Positions 10,090 to 21,779 of a stretch of DNA of 64,000 bases are shown piece after piece. Under the pieces are notes generated by a model. It made no database searches. It was not told the origin of the DNA and was given only the letters and a program-made list of their open reading frames with translations. This DNA comes from Hydractinia symbiolongicarpus. Its lineage: Eukaryota > Cnidaria > Hydrozoa > Anthoathecata > Hydractiniidae. The DNA is taken from assembly GCF_029227915.1 (NCBI RefSeq), contig NC_079885.1, forward strand, positions 9,486,001 through 9,550,000, given 5' to 3'. The position numbers and the translations under genes are program-made. The first letter of the stretch is position 1. Each line of letters opens with the position of its first letter.

Positions 10090-11825
10090 TATATATATAT
10101 TACACACGAAACACTATAACGATGTGTGCACTTCACTTGATTTACAACATAATGCATACGTGTACTAACATACTCCACCCAGATGTGTTTACTTAAGGAG
10201 ATAAGTAGGATAATAAACTTCACCAGCAATATTTCTTATAGCTCAACAGAGCCATGTGTTTTCGTGATCTTTAGCATAGTTCTTAACAGATTTTTTGAAA
10301 GTTCTACACTCCTCTCACTCTCGGTATGTGAAAATACAGCAAAAGTGGCGCAACGGATGGGATCTCCAAGCTTAAATGTAGCTCCTTCTTTTTTTAAACC
10401 TCCTGATCGGATCAATGTAATGATTTACTGCAAAAAAAGAACTCCATGAAAGGTACTGTGTGCCGTATTAAAAAGGTATTCAAGCGCACCAGGTTACCCG
10501 TAGTAAACACACCTAATGCTTATAAAACATTTATTCCTCTTTGTAAGCGCACCTTTAGATAAGCGCTTCTTTTCTTAGAAAATGCTAATCTCGTTTATAA
10601 AAGTGTCACAGCCAATCATTAGCTATGAAAAAGAAGTTTTAGAGTTTTTATGTACTGATTTCCGTCCTGATTCTATGTGACGGAAAGAAAAACAACCTAC
10701 TTGTCATTTGAAAGGGTTAGAATAATATATAATGTAATTCTAGGAACTGTATGATTTTGTTTGTGTCTTTCAACACACTATTTATATGATTAAAGTTGTT
10801 CTTCTTAGAAAACTAGGCTCAAGTTATTAAAAATTTAGGTATTAAACCACGGCCTCCTAAAATAGTTATATCAGAAATATATTATAGCTAGCTAGCAATC
10901 TCTTTTCTTAACTTTCCATCTGCTTAAAATTTAAAATAGCACAAGCTTAATTTTTACCAAAGTTATGGGACGCTATATATACTATATACTCGGTTTAGAC
11001 TTTTTTGTTATTTTTTATGTTCACTGCTTTGTAATTAGTATTAAAACTCTTGAGATAATATATCACAGTGGTGAGCTGTTCAATATCTACCACTATCTTC
11101 AGTACTTCCTGGATTTAACCATATGCCAGATTGAGTGCTCATTCAAAGTGTGACTTAAAATTTATTTGAGTTTGATTTTCTGAAATTTCTTCATAGTGTG
11201 GTGAAAAAGGCCTAGCAAAAATCAGTTTAAGTAAATCTTCCTACCTTTTCTCTTCCTCAAAATGGCTGTGTAATTTTTTTATGCTTTGTGTAAAATTATC
11301 TTATATCACATTGGTCTAAAAGTACTCCGTAACTGATATAATTCAAAACGTAATGATACATATATTTTGTAAAAAAAACATTTTCGATATTTTGTGCAAA
11401 ATTATTTTATCTGTAAAGGACATTAGCGGCACTAGGTCTCTCAGATGTAACGTCATTCTTTGCATAAAGCTGCAAATTAAACCTGGGCACTTGGAAACAA
11501 GTTGAGTTTCTTTTTTTTGTTCTTCTCTTGATAGTTTGGTACGTATAGTGTGCTAGCTAGCTACTTTTCTAGTTTTATTAAACTTTCCCAGCTATTGAAA
11601 TATTTTCATGAAAGCTGTATTACTTTATAATGTCTTATTTTATACTTTTTTTTGCTAAGTAATGCTTTTTATTAAAAAAAACATGATGCATACTGATACA
11701 GCTCCTCCGCCATTTTAATACGAACAGCTTCCTCCTGTTCGTCACAGACTCGCCGCCTCGCCAAAATATTTTGTATGACGCAATATCTATGTCACATATC
11801 CGCGCCAATCAGGTTTCATATCGGA
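10090..11825. other. Intergenic, no gene seen
   Basis: Open frames at 10183-10449 and 10965-11153 have no recognised domain. GCTAGCTAG-type short palindromes occur near 10887 and 11552. A GC-richer patch at 11695-11825 has an inverted CGAACAG/CTGTTCG pair and may be the edge of an unidentified element. Confidence 0.4.
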
Positions 11826-11988
11826 CCAGCCTCCTCCAGGGTCATGTTCGTATCGCCGTCCCGGGGTCAGAAAAGATGCAAGATGCCCTGGAGACTCAAG
11901 GTCAGTGCTTATGTAGAATAAATTGTTGATATTAACAACCTCAGTAAAAAAATATAGTAAAAAAAGAGTCCTGGGTACGAGGTTGGGA
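11826..11988. repeat. MITE-like element with CCTCGTTCCCAGG-type ends
   Basis: Begins CCAGCCTCCTCCAGG and ends AGTCCTGGGTACGAGGTTGGG, matching the ends at 3.38 and 37.75 kb. The interior is non-coding with ATGCAAGATGCCC, shared in part with 20.44 kb (TTCAAGATGCC). Confidence 0.55.
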
Positions 11989-12089
11989 TACTATATATAT
12001 TTCTAAAGTACATTTCTGTTGCTTTCAGTTATATTCATTTCAGTTATATTCATTTCCGTTATATTTATTTGGGTTTTAAAGATTTTTTA

Positions 12090-12260
12090 TAACGCGGTAA
12101 ACCCGTCTGTGCCTGAACGGGTGAGTTAGCCAAAGTGTAGAAAATTGGTTTCATTTTGGTCCTAGTTGGTTCCTACTAACCCACACAGGTTCTAAGTTAT
12201 TTACCCTGAAACTTTAAACCGCAATGCAATGTTATGAAAACCTTTCTGTAGTCACAAGTA
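12090..12260 (-). repeat. Fragment of long Helitron-like repeat
   Basis: Shows GGTGAGTTAGCC, TTGGTCCTAGTTGG, ACTAACCCACACAGG, TTCTAAGTTATTTACC and AACCGCAATGCAATG in the same order as 9090-9235. Strand follows the 8.7 kb copy. Confidence 0.5.
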
Positions 12261-12434
12261 GATATTGTTGTTTTAACATAATAAGAGATCTTATATAATT
12301 ACCACCTTGTCATGGGGACTTAGGATTAACTTGTTACCTAATGAAGGTAGTTTTGGATACCAAAAATCTTGAGCATTTACTTCAGAATTGACTGCTAAGA
12401 CACCAATAAAATTAATTTTACGTCAGTAGCTTAA

Positions 12435-12665
12435 CTTGAATTAATAAAGCCATTACAATGCACTCATTATTTTTACCGCTCGGGTAACTAGGGACCATCC
12501 GGAACCAATTTACTAACACAGGGTCAACTAACCTGTTTCGGAACAGATGAGTTAATGACAACATCAAAAATACTTCAAATCCCAATATCTTTGCAGCCGT
12601 TTGTCAGGGCACACGATCCTATACATTTTCTTGATTAGTGTTTAAAAATCTACACAGTGGAAGCA
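12435..12665 (+). repeat. Fragment of long Helitron-like repeat, opposite orientation
   Basis: Contains the reverse complements of the 9.0-9.25 kb blocks: AAAGCCATTACAATGCAC, GGTAACTAGGGACC, AATATCTTTGCAGCCGTTTG and ACGATCCTATACATTTTCTTG. It faces the 12.1 kb fragment. Confidence 0.55.
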
Positions 12666-14226
12666 AACGAAAAAACAAATTTCTCCAAAAAAATCTTTGT
12701 GCGTTGGTGCGATTTTGCGGATGTAAGCAAAATGTTGAACTCGAATCACGCGACATGTATCTAGGACTTTAAATGATTTCAATGACATTAGCAGCTTATT
12801 TTTTGCTTTTATTTGACATAAATAGAGTCTTAACCGATTCGAATGTTTGATATATACATGTGTAGGAGGCTTTAAGTGATTCGAAACCCTAACACTAACC
12901 CAAATATTTGAGCAGAAAACAAGTCCTGCAAAATTAAATACAAAGTTTTATAATACTTAGAAAAAGAAACTGCCCCCAAAAAATGTTCCTTCCCTCTTTT
13001 TGGAATTAACTTTTATATATTATATAGTACCTTTATATAGTACCTGCCAGTGCATTATCAACGTGGAAGAACAAAGATGACAAAGAAAAAATATTCAGCC
13101 ATACAAGAAAGCGAACTGCCATTTCTGATTTCATTTTAAAAGAATTAGTGAGGGTTGCTATGTTCTGATATAAGGCTTCGTGTGCACATGTGTGTTAAAA
13201 GTGATTTTTTGATTTAAAGTTGTTCCTTAGGTCCTGAATTACCAATAAAAATGGGTAGCAAAAATTTTGGTTCCACGGGACCAAATTAGATGAGATCATC
13301 ACTTTTACTGTCAGCAAAAAAATAATTTTACATTTATAAATCATGTTTATATGTCTGGAAAGAGGAGGTCGAATGCATCAAAAAAAAAATGTAAAAATTA
13401 TGTCTTCAAAACGTAGCTTTGTACAAATTACAGATCAGTAATTTACTGACCCAGCACAAAAATGACTATAACTTGCTCAATAGCGAAGTTTTTTTGTTCA
13501 ATTTTGGTATAGTATTGGGTCAACCTAATGTCTTTCTGTTTGACCAAAATCTATTGTTTAAATCACTTCAAGGGATAATTTACAGACCAGTAATTTACAG
13601 ACCAAAGCACGTTATTTAGTTGTCTACTTTAGTTTTGAAAAGCAAGTAGCGAATTTCACATAGACATTTTGTATCTATTAGTATCAGTATGGTAATAAGT
13701 TTTGTTTTATAACTTTTCGATTTCATTGACATAGAATTCGAATGTTCTATTTCTAGAAAACAATCCATTGTTCAATTTTATAGCTAGACTGTATAATTTC
13801 GAAGTGTTATTAAATTGCAAGGGTAGAGATTTTATCCTTAACGGAGAAAGATTTTGTTACCATCCTACATAAAATAGACTCTCTATTACTCAAACTCTCC
13901 TTAATTCGAACAATTTTTCAACAAACAGTTTTTAGTTTTTAACTGGAAGAAACCCAGTTTTTAAAACCAGCGCAAAAAAAATTGTAACGCTCAGGAATGC
14001 TTAGTTCATGACTCCTTGCGTGCATATTTGCACCCACGGTATGCTTCTTCTGCGGAGATCAGGATGAATCACCAACCTCGCTTTCGGGCTTGTTTTGCTT
14101 TCCCACCTTGCACTCCGCGAAAGCAATGCTAGGATCTATTTTGTCCTTGCTATTAGTTTTTGACACGGTGCATGTTTTTTCAAAGCATAATACGTTCAAA
14201 GCTAGTGGCTTTCTGTCATTCTAGAA
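12666..14226. other. Intergenic, weak repeat traces
   Basis: No gene. Two ATTTACAGACCA copies lie at 13.58-13.60 kb. A degraded pogo-type end (ATTACTCAAACTCTCCTTAATTCGAAC) lies near 13.88 kb. Confidence 0.4.
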
Positions 14227-15703
14227 GTGAAGGAACTACATATTGAAGAGTACAATCTGCGTATGTTTGCATTTTTTTGTTTAATAATTTTGTTTTCAGT
14301 ATTAGCTGATTTGTTGCTATCAGCTAATGCTGTCCGCTTGCATTATAGTTGCCATTTTTTGTATCTGTTGTTATGCCACTACTGCTGCCTCGAAGTAAGT
14401 TCAGTTTTTCTTATCACCACACCAATGTCTCATTTCCCATCAGAAGCTCTATTGGCCAGCTTCCATCAAAGTGATGATAAGTTTGGAGCAACAAAGGGTG
14501 TACAATTTTCTTGCATTTCACTATTTGGAGTGGTATTTTCTTTTTTATGTGTCTAGGCTATCCCTTCTCAATACTTACTGGATCTTGTTTTGTTTACATT
14601 ATTAATTCTCACGCTAGAAATGGTTTAGGTGAACCATGCCCACATGGAAAAGCAGCGATATTGAGATTCGAAAATTTGCTTTTGCTTGCAACATATATAA
14701 AATATACATATCTGTTAAATGATATCATGGTACATAATGGTACAGTACGATATTCAGTATGTCAGAGTGACTTGCAGTATCACAGAACAAATACGGAAAG
14801 TAGTATTAAAAGCACACAAATCAGAAAATCTGCACTGCGCCGTATGAATAGTCAACGCCTTCGTAAGCATCGGTGGAAGGTGGAAGCATCATTTTCAAAT
14901 ATTAATGCTAAAAAAGGCAAACTTGATTTTAATGCTGCAAATAACATGAAGCAGAATTTTTCCACACATATAAAATCATTCAAGTTGAAAATTTTACAAG
15001 ATGTTATATGTTTGTGTCGTATGCAATCGTGCATTGCACAAAAAGTCAGTTAAAAAGTGCAACCGTTCTTTTTATTCAGAACTTATTCAAGATATTTTCA
15101 CTTATGTCAATCCTTTAATGGTAAGCAATACATTTTGCACACATGTCATAGAAAGTGTCTGAAGAATGACGTGCCTTGTCAAGCTGTACACAATGATTTA
15201 TTACTTGATCAAGTACCAGGATGCTTTTTGTACCTGAATTCCCTTAAAACAGCTCTCATATCGAAGCGGCTGCTTTTAAAAAAGATCATGATTATGTCCA
15301 AAGGACAATTCCCAAAAATTAAAGGTGCTATATTCAATTTGCCAATAGATTTGAATGATACATGCGATACTTTACCACGAAGTGCATTGAACAATGGTAT
15401 TCTATTTATAAAGTTGAAAGATTAGATTTTAAAGGTCATGTATTTTTTGAACGTGTTTCACCGCAGAAAGTTTACGATGCACTTTTATCTTTAAAACTGA
15501 ATAATCCTCTATTTCCTGATATTGAAATTGATATGAACCAAATATCGGTTGAATTTCTAACCCTTCGTGAAGACGAAGAAAAAGAGATTGAACTTCGCCA
15601 GGAACCTGATGAAAACCTAGAAACAAATCTTAATCCCTTCCATCAGTTTCGTCAACCTGCAGTGATGACTTTAAAAGGGTCTGTCGACTTCAAACACGAA
15701 TAA
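14227..15703 (+). pseudogene. Helitron-encoded protein, N-terminal part with DUF6570-like region, broken
   Basis: Pieces read in order in three frames. At 14.45-14.56 kb, FGATKGVQFSCISLFG resembles the N-terminal module of large Helitron proteins. At 14.51-15.05 kb there is a basic stretch with RKSALRRMNSQRLRKHRWK. At 15.1-15.43 kb, CHRKCLKNDVPCQAVHNDL, LISKRLLLKKIMIMSKGQFPK and then FNLPIDLND..LPR match the DUF6570 layout. At 15.36-15.70 kb, LDFKGHVFFERVSPQKVYDAL then NNPLFPDIEI follow. DUF6570 sits upstream of the Rep and PIF1 helicase domains in Helitron proteins (family knowledge). Frame changes lie near 15.10 kb and 15.42 kb, and there is a stop at 15051-15053. The Rep and helicase parts are absent, so the copy is dead and truncated. 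Confidence 0.72.
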
Positions 15704-15727
15704 AAACAAGTAAAATAGAAAATTCAA

Positions 15728-15865
15728 TTTTGGTGAAAAATTTCGTCGGTCAAAATTTTTAGCCGGTTATAAAATTTCGTCGGTCAAAACATTTCGTCGG
15801 TTACAAAATTTCGCCGGTGAAAAGTGACGAAATTTTTTTCAAATTTCGTCACTCAGGTTATTTTT
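15728..15865. repeat. Degenerate tandem repeat, AAATTTCGTCGGTCAA type
   Basis: Five or six imperfect copies of TTTCGTCGGT with A/T spacers lie just after the Helitron relic, ending with an inverted GTGACGAAATTT/AAATTTCGTCAC pair. It may be the end of a transposon. Confidence 0.6.
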
Positions 15866-16026
15866 GTTCCTTATATAAAAGTTCGTCGTCCGTGTTTTGA
15901 GTTAAAAATAATTACCTATATCTTGATCACACACACAGACGTTTTTTCTCTTAAACATGATCCTCCTTTGTAAAAACTTTAAAGCAAAATTATAGAATTT
16001 GGACTTTATTTTCCACCTTTCAGTCC

Positions 16027-16200
16027 CAACAATGGCAGGCCTCTCTAGATGCTAAACATTTTAGTCTCTCCACTTTTAAAATTACTCTTTCGGCCTGTTC
16101 AATGGAATCGGTATCTTTAACAACAGGCTGAGCGTTTAGTACAGGTAAACCGTGTCGCACATCCGTATAGGCGTACTTCTTTCGAAACACTTCGGTTTAC
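16027..16200 (-). CDS. Possible terminal exon, unrecognised protein
   Basis: On minus, one frame stays open for about 56 codons: VFRKKYAYTDVRHGLPVLN, then QPVVKDTDSIEQAERVILK and then a Cys-containing end (CLASREACHCWD) before TGA. An AATAAA lies about 15 bases past the stop (16005-16010), which fits a very short 3' UTR. Upstream is a T-rich stretch and several AG acceptor options (near 16.19-16.2 kb). The composition is charged and non-repetitive, unlike random AT-rich frames. I do not recognise the family. The DNA just upstream resembles 17.33-17.40 kb (CTTCGGTTTA.ATAAAAACATG), so a mobile or duplicated origin is possible. Confidence 0.35.
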
Positions 16201-16362
16201 ATAAAAACATGCCCGTCGTTGTCCCGTCCAGATTTATAAAAAAAATAGCAATTTTAATTTGCAGTGTAAGTTTTCATAACAATAATAAAAGATGTAGCTA
16301 CCTAGCTGCACTTAGCATAAAGAATTATTGATTATGACTTTTGTTGTAGCCAAACTGCATTT

Positions 16363-16402
16363 GTGGTTATCTAGCTAGCTTTTTAGCTAGCTAGATAACT
16401 AC
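16363..16402. repeat. Hairpin, TTATCTAGCTAGCT arms
   Basis: Arms of 18 bases (GTGGTTATCTAGCTAGCT and its complement with one mismatch) are separated by four T. Confidence 0.7.
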
Positions 16403-16894
16403 AAATCCAACATAAAAATAAATAATAAAAAACAAACTGAATAAAATATTTGAAAGAATAGCATTAAATATGGCTACCTATGCCTTAAAAATCTACGTTT
16501 GTAGCCTAAATCTTAAAATTGGTGTGTTTGGGATTTATACTTGGCTAAAAAATTGACATGTGAAAGCATACAGAAAATATATATTCTTTAGATACAAAGT
16601 ATTTGGAAGAAAATGGTTAAAATGAGACCTACAAACGTCACACTATCACTTCCAAACCAAACTGGCATTCGTGAGCGTAGCCTGTAGCATGCTTTCTTTG
16701 GCCGCAATGCTAATGTGGCGAGGAACTTATATTGGTTGGTAGCAAAGTCTCATGATTGGCCTATTACGTTTGAGCAGTAGAAACAAAACCGGTAAAAAAC
16801 GCCTTCTGCGAAGTTCCGAAATAACACTGCGGCGTTGCGGGGGTTTTCTGAAATAAAGATGCAACGCAACCCTTTAACAGTATACGGGTGCTAT
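16403..16894. other. No supported gene
   Basis: AT-rich to mixed sequence upstream of the Helitron-like unit. No exon or clear repeat edge was found. Confidence 0.35.
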
Positions 16895-17030
16895 TAAGGA
16901 GAAGTCAGTGGCCCGTGGACAATCCACGAGATCGCCCTCCTTTATCTACTGTATTTCATATTTCTCGCTAATTTTAGTACCATTTTACGCAGTAATAAAC
17001 AGATGACGGTTATTATCATAGAGACTAGCC
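16895..17030 (-). repeat. Helitron-like short unit
   Basis: On minus it runs from TCTCTATGATAATAACCGTC through CGTAAAATGGTACTAAAAT to a hairpin CTCGTGGATTGTCCACGGG. At 17025-17032 a CTAG of a second unit abuts the TC start. Confidence 0.55.
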
Positions 17031-17559
17031 GTGGGACCCGGCGTTGAAATGTGGGGTGAAGCTACAAGAGTTGAGGGCTAATAGCTGTGCTATGAACCAG
17101 GGGGAGCGCTTTAGTACATGTTTACAGTATGTCGTAAATCGAGTATAACGCACACAGCATCATAGTGTTTCGAGGGCAATATATCTTTCAAAAAAATAAC
17201 ATTCCCGCAACTTTAGCTAAATTAAAACACAGGTTAGCCTGTTAAAGCAAAGAGTTTCCAACCATATTTTTATTTTGCGGAATAACTTCCCGTGAACGTT
17301 TAAAAAATTGTTCGGTACACACTTATAGGCGTGATAAGCTTTTCTCAAAAAAGTTTATCGCAGCTTCGGTTTAAATAAAAACATGGGAAACCAGGTCGTC
17401 ATTGCGTTGCCAAGATCAAGTTTAAAGATAATTATGTTGTTTCTTTAATAAAAGCTCATTAAGAGGTCTAGGTTCTAATTTATGCTTAACACTACATACG
17501 AATTATAAATTATTTTAAAGGACGGTTGAAAAAAACTTGTGTTGCCACTGCCATTTAAA

Positions 17560-18523
17560 ATGTCGCTGAAATTAATCGTCTTTGGAGTTTTTTTTATTTT
17601 CATTCAAGGTAAGTTAGAGAATGATTTCTAAATATATTTAAATTCTTAAAAGTACATGCTGTGTTGGAATTATATAGTGGAAATTTATATGGAGTGATAA
17701 CAATGTTTTTATGCGTCAAATATTTTTATGGCATTCTGGCATCTACCATCAAGAATTGAAATAGTTTAGTTAAAAAGACTTGACACCGACGTTGTCTATT
17801 TTTTAACTTGCCTTTCTTCTTTTTTTGTACAGAAATGTTATCAAATAGAGCAGAAATGAGCAAAGCAGTTATAGAAGTAGTTGTTAGTTACCAATAATTT
17901 TCGACACAGAACATCACAAAAATTCCTGCCGTTTTTGTTTTTTGAGTAGTCTCTCCGAAGCTCAATAATGGCAGCTTGTGTAACCACAAAGTCATTCAAA
18001 ATAGGTACAGTTTGCTGAGAAAATGTTTTTTGAATTCTGAAAACGCTTAAACAGATGTACATTTTTTAATTTCCAGGAATCCAAGCAAGTTGTGAACACT
18101 GCAGAGGTAAATATGTTTTTGTAAACCCATTTTACATACCCGTTACATTAACATCAGCAAGAGTTACAAAAAAGCTTATGAGAAAGAATTACTTCTATTC
18201 TTCTTGTGGTTAGGGTTTGACTTATTTTTCCACGACTAAAATTGAACATAAGAACTGTCGTGAGCCTCTTCATCTTTCATTCATCTTTAGATACGAATTG
18301 GTGGGAAGGTCAAAGCAAAGTAGTCAAAGGTGCTGTTCTGTTTTCTGTCATTTTTGCAATAATCATTCCATGCATGCTATGCTGTTGTTGTTTTTGTCAC
18401 GCTAACAACACCTCAACATCGGTAATTGGAAGACGACATGGTCCAGGTCACTTGAACACAATTTTCAACAATACGAACATGATGGAACAGCAGACGAACA
18501 TACCGTATGAAAGACAGTTATAG
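17560..18523 (+). CDS. Small single-pass membrane protein, poly-Cys family, 3 exons
   Basis: I join 17560-17608, 18077-18106 and 18291-18523 (312 nt, 103 aa) with GT-AG junctions and matching phases. Residues 1-20 form the signal peptide. The ectodomain is tiny and has CEHC and TNWWEG. The membrane span (about 40-55) runs into PCMLCCCCFCH. The tail has SVIGRRHGPG, then FNNTNMMEQQ and IPYERQ at the end. The exon boundaries fall at the same places as in the minus-strand gene at 7.1-8.3 kb, so the two are paralogues. Tail identity is higher than ectodomain identity, which suggests an intracellular binding function kept under constraint (inference). AATAAA is at 18683-18688. Function is unknown. 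Confidence 0.82.
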
Positions 18524-18689
18524 TTTAACGTTTGAAAAAAATTTGTAACCATATTTTGCTAAACTTTTTTTAAACTAATGATTGTTGTACCGATTTATCT
18601 TGTGTCGTTGTGTCGTTTCCTAGTGAAAAGCTGTGTTGCTGTGGCAACAAGGAGTGCAGAACATCAATTTGTATGAACATAAAATAAAA

Positions 18690-19600
18690 TCTTTTCGTTC
18701 TATTAGAAAGTAATAACACGAGATCAAATCTCAACTTTCTTACGATACGATTTGTAGTAGATATTAATTAGTTTTTGTCTATAAAGCAGGATTTAAAAAA
18801 GATTAAACTCTTAATAATCCAATCATTTTGTTATACCATAGTTTATTTGCGTGTAATACATGACTTAAGAATACATAAAGGCCGTTTCACATTACAGCAA
18901 TATATTACCACTGAAAATCCCCAGCTTTAGGTGGACATTTTAGCATTACGTCATTTTCATCAAGTAAGCCACAAAGCACTAAAACAATATGAAGGAAATC
19001 TATCCAGACCACTTAAAACTAATGCACGAGTTGCAACTTTATTTGAGCGAGGCGTATATTACGTCTCTTTGTCGGCGTTTTCTTGAAAAAACAATTATAA
19101 ATGTTCACCCAGAAGGAAAGTTTACTTGTCAATCAGATATGTGTACATTATCACGAGATATGTGGCTAGCAATATGCTAAGTAACATAGAACTATTTTTA
19201 ATGTATAGATTACTGTTAACATACATTATATCTCAAGTTATCTGTGCATAAACACAATCTGGCAGAGCAGGTTCTGGCAAAGCAAGGTCACGTACAGTCC
19301 ATCCTGCTATTACCACCACCTGTATATGATGACCATTTGTCTTAGACGACAAAATTTATGTCCTGCCAATGTTTTTCTTGGTCATTTGCCACTCTATAAG
19401 ACAACTACCTGGCAAATGTGACCAGCGACCGCGATCTTTGTACGTCCCGACAAAATAATACCTGCGTAAGACGACCTTTTTTTTTCTTTTGAAAAACAAA
19501 AAACAAACGGCCCCCACTTCTCTACCGCAACACGAATGCTTAGTAAAGTATTTGAATCCACATTGCAGTTTACATAACGTAGAGATCACAGCGATCCGAC
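18690..19600. other. Intergenic, no gene seen
   Basis: A 63-codon frame at 18989-19180 has no known motif. TAAGACGACC-like words near 19.34 and 19.47 kb herald the tandem array that follows. Confidence 0.4.
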
Positions 19601-19629
19601 ACGGCCAGGTCAGAAGCTGACTGTCTTAC

Positions 19630-19760
19630 AGGGGCGTTTTAAAACCACCCCTGCTTAAGGTGACCCCTGCATAAGATCACCCCCGCCTAAGATGACCCCT
19701 TCTTAGGATAACCCTGCTGAAGATGACCCCTCCTTAGACCCCTCTTCTTTAAGCCCCCAG
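19630..19760. repeat. Degenerate tandem repeat, TAAGATGACCCC type
   Basis: About seven imperfect units such as CTTAAGGTGACCCCTGC, CATAAGATCACCCC and CCTAAGATGACCCC. Non-coding. Confidence 0.7.
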
Positions 19761-21180
19761 AGTGACTGTGTTATACAGGTTTGGCTTTAAAAAGAGTGTG
19801 AAGTATACTTGACCAACGTATCTTTCAAGTGGTCCTGTAAATTTTTTTTTTAACAGTGATTCTTTAATCACAATAGTGGGAAGTTTTGCAAAAATAAGCG
19901 AACTTTAGTTTCTGCCTAAATTTTCAAGATTAGCCTTCTACAAAGTTAAATTCCTGTAGAACATTCAACTAATTAGGCGACACGGTGCTAAACTAGGTTG
20001 ATGAATCTGCATTGTAAATTGCAGAACAGCAACAACATAGAAATGTCTGGCCAAATATTTTCGTATTTAAACCAAGCATTCGCAAATTACGGCTTTGATG
20101 TTTAAATACTGAAATTTTGCACGCAAAATAATTAATGTCCAATGATACGTCACCTAAATCATTTGCGAGCAGGAACGGTTTCTCTATGTTTGCAAGCGAA
20201 AAATTGTTAATTATGCTAATGAAAGGACAACACATTTTTAGTCCTCTGATACAACCTCGTTCCCATCGTCTGTTATCTGTTTCATATTGGGTCGGCGAGA
20301 CAATGTTTGTATCGTCACATCGATAGAGAAAGAGACAACAGGTACTAGAAGTCAGTTTGAGTACGATAACAATATTTAGACCAGCCTCGTTCCCAGAGAT
20401 CATATTGCTATGTCGTGATGCCGAAACGGATTCAAGATGCCGTTTACGCGAATTTGGATTTGGGTAGGAACTAAAAAAATGTATGTTCGTTTTCAGTGAG
20501 TAAAAAAGGCACATTAGCCAAAATATTTCTCTATTTCTATTTTCCAAAAAAAAGGAAACTTACCTTTAAATTCCTGAATTCCATAAATAAACCCACATTT
20601 GCGATTTCTGTTGGTTTTTTTGGTTCGTTTAAAAATTATGGGTGGGCCAGTGATAAGAATTGGAAAGAATCAGGTCCGGTATTGTTGCATCAATTTTTTA
20701 AAACCGTTCGTCTAGTAAACTTTTGGAATGTAAGAAATAGAAATAAAGTAAACGTATTATGCAATGTTAAGTATTAAAGTGAGAGCATCCTGACCATCAG
20801 TGTTTTACCATATTATTAACAACTCTAGTGAATTTGGAAACGGGCGAATTGTCCCAGCTTTGGGAGATTAGCCTTAAATTAGTCTCAGCTGGTGAGATAA
20901 CGTCAGGTTTTTTCTATTAAATTATTTTCTACTAAAAACTATTAAAATTAGATATTAAAGTTCTACAAAGACATCAAGCATAGATTTTTACCTTAATGAA
21001 TGTGTACGTATCCGGTCATAGAATAAAATGGCAGGAGTTAGTAAAAGACTATGCAGTCTTATCGTCTTATCATCTTACACCTTATTTAATCGCCATTAAA
21101 AGATATGTCAAATAGAAATTGACAATTAAAAATGTAAATAAAAATGGTAAATGCTATGTTATATTAAAAAGAAAGGATTA
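19761..21180. other. Intergenic, isolated CCTCGTTCCCA repeat ends
   Basis: CAACCTCGTTCCCATCG near 20249 and CCAGCCTCGTTCCCAGAG near 20383 are same-direction ends of the MITE family seen elsewhere. Open frames at 19993-20547 (-) and 20496-20777 (+) show no domain and no splice support. Confidence 0.4.
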
Positions 21181-21228
21181 ACTTTAATTAACGTCATTTG
21201 GCCTCAAAGTTATTAGTGCATTGCATTT

Positions 21229-21300
21229 GTTTGCTTACAAATTAGCTGTTGATGTTAATACATGATGTATTAACGTCAACAGCTAATTTGTCAGCAAACA
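21229..21300. repeat. Near-perfect 70-bp inverted repeat
   Basis: The arm GTTTGCTTACAAATTAGCTG..GTTAATACAT is mirrored with about two mismatches by ATGTATTAAC..CAGCTAATTTGTCAGCAAAC, with almost no loop. Confidence 0.8.
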
Positions 21301-21334
21301 AATAAGACATATAAACATCTCTTTGCTACTGGCA

Positions 21335-21415
21335 CAGGCAGACAGACAGACAACCAGACGGAAGTAGCCTATTACTATAACAGACTAGTTGTTGTGCCCG
21401 TGGCAATATCCACTG
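21335..21415 (-). repeat. Helitron-like short unit, partial
   Basis: On minus it reads a CCACGGGCAC hairpin side, CTAG (palindromic, near 21383), then TCTGTTATAGTAATAGGC and GTCTGTCTGTCTGCC. This is again a CTAG joined to a TC start. Confidence 0.55.
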
Positions 21416-21779
21416 ATTAACAGTGTTTTTATTTTTATATGGACGAAATATTTTTAAATTAAAATTTCTTTCTTTATACTTGATTTTATATTCTTAGTTT
21501 AGCATTTCTTTGAGCATTGGATTGGTACATACAGTTAAAACTAATAGCTGTTTTGGATTATATTACAATGTCTTTATTTCTATTATGTTTCTGCCTTTAA
21601 AAAAGTGTAAACTAATTTTTAAATTCGACTTAAACTGAATTACAAACAGAACATATCTTTCACTACAGCCTTCATCGCACAGTACTTTCACGTTACTTTT
21701 ATTTATCAACGTTAAATACTTTGGCGTTGTTTTCCACTATGCATTTGCAGCTGTATTTCAATCCTACTGTGCCTGCCGC

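Noticed and set aside
18989-19180. 63-codon open frame downstream of the poly-Cys gene
   Set aside because: No similarity recognised, no clear splice sites, next to a tandem repeat.
19993-20547. 184-codon minus-strand open frame
   Set aside because: Contains a repeat end of the CCTCGTTCCCAGG family and no conserved domain.
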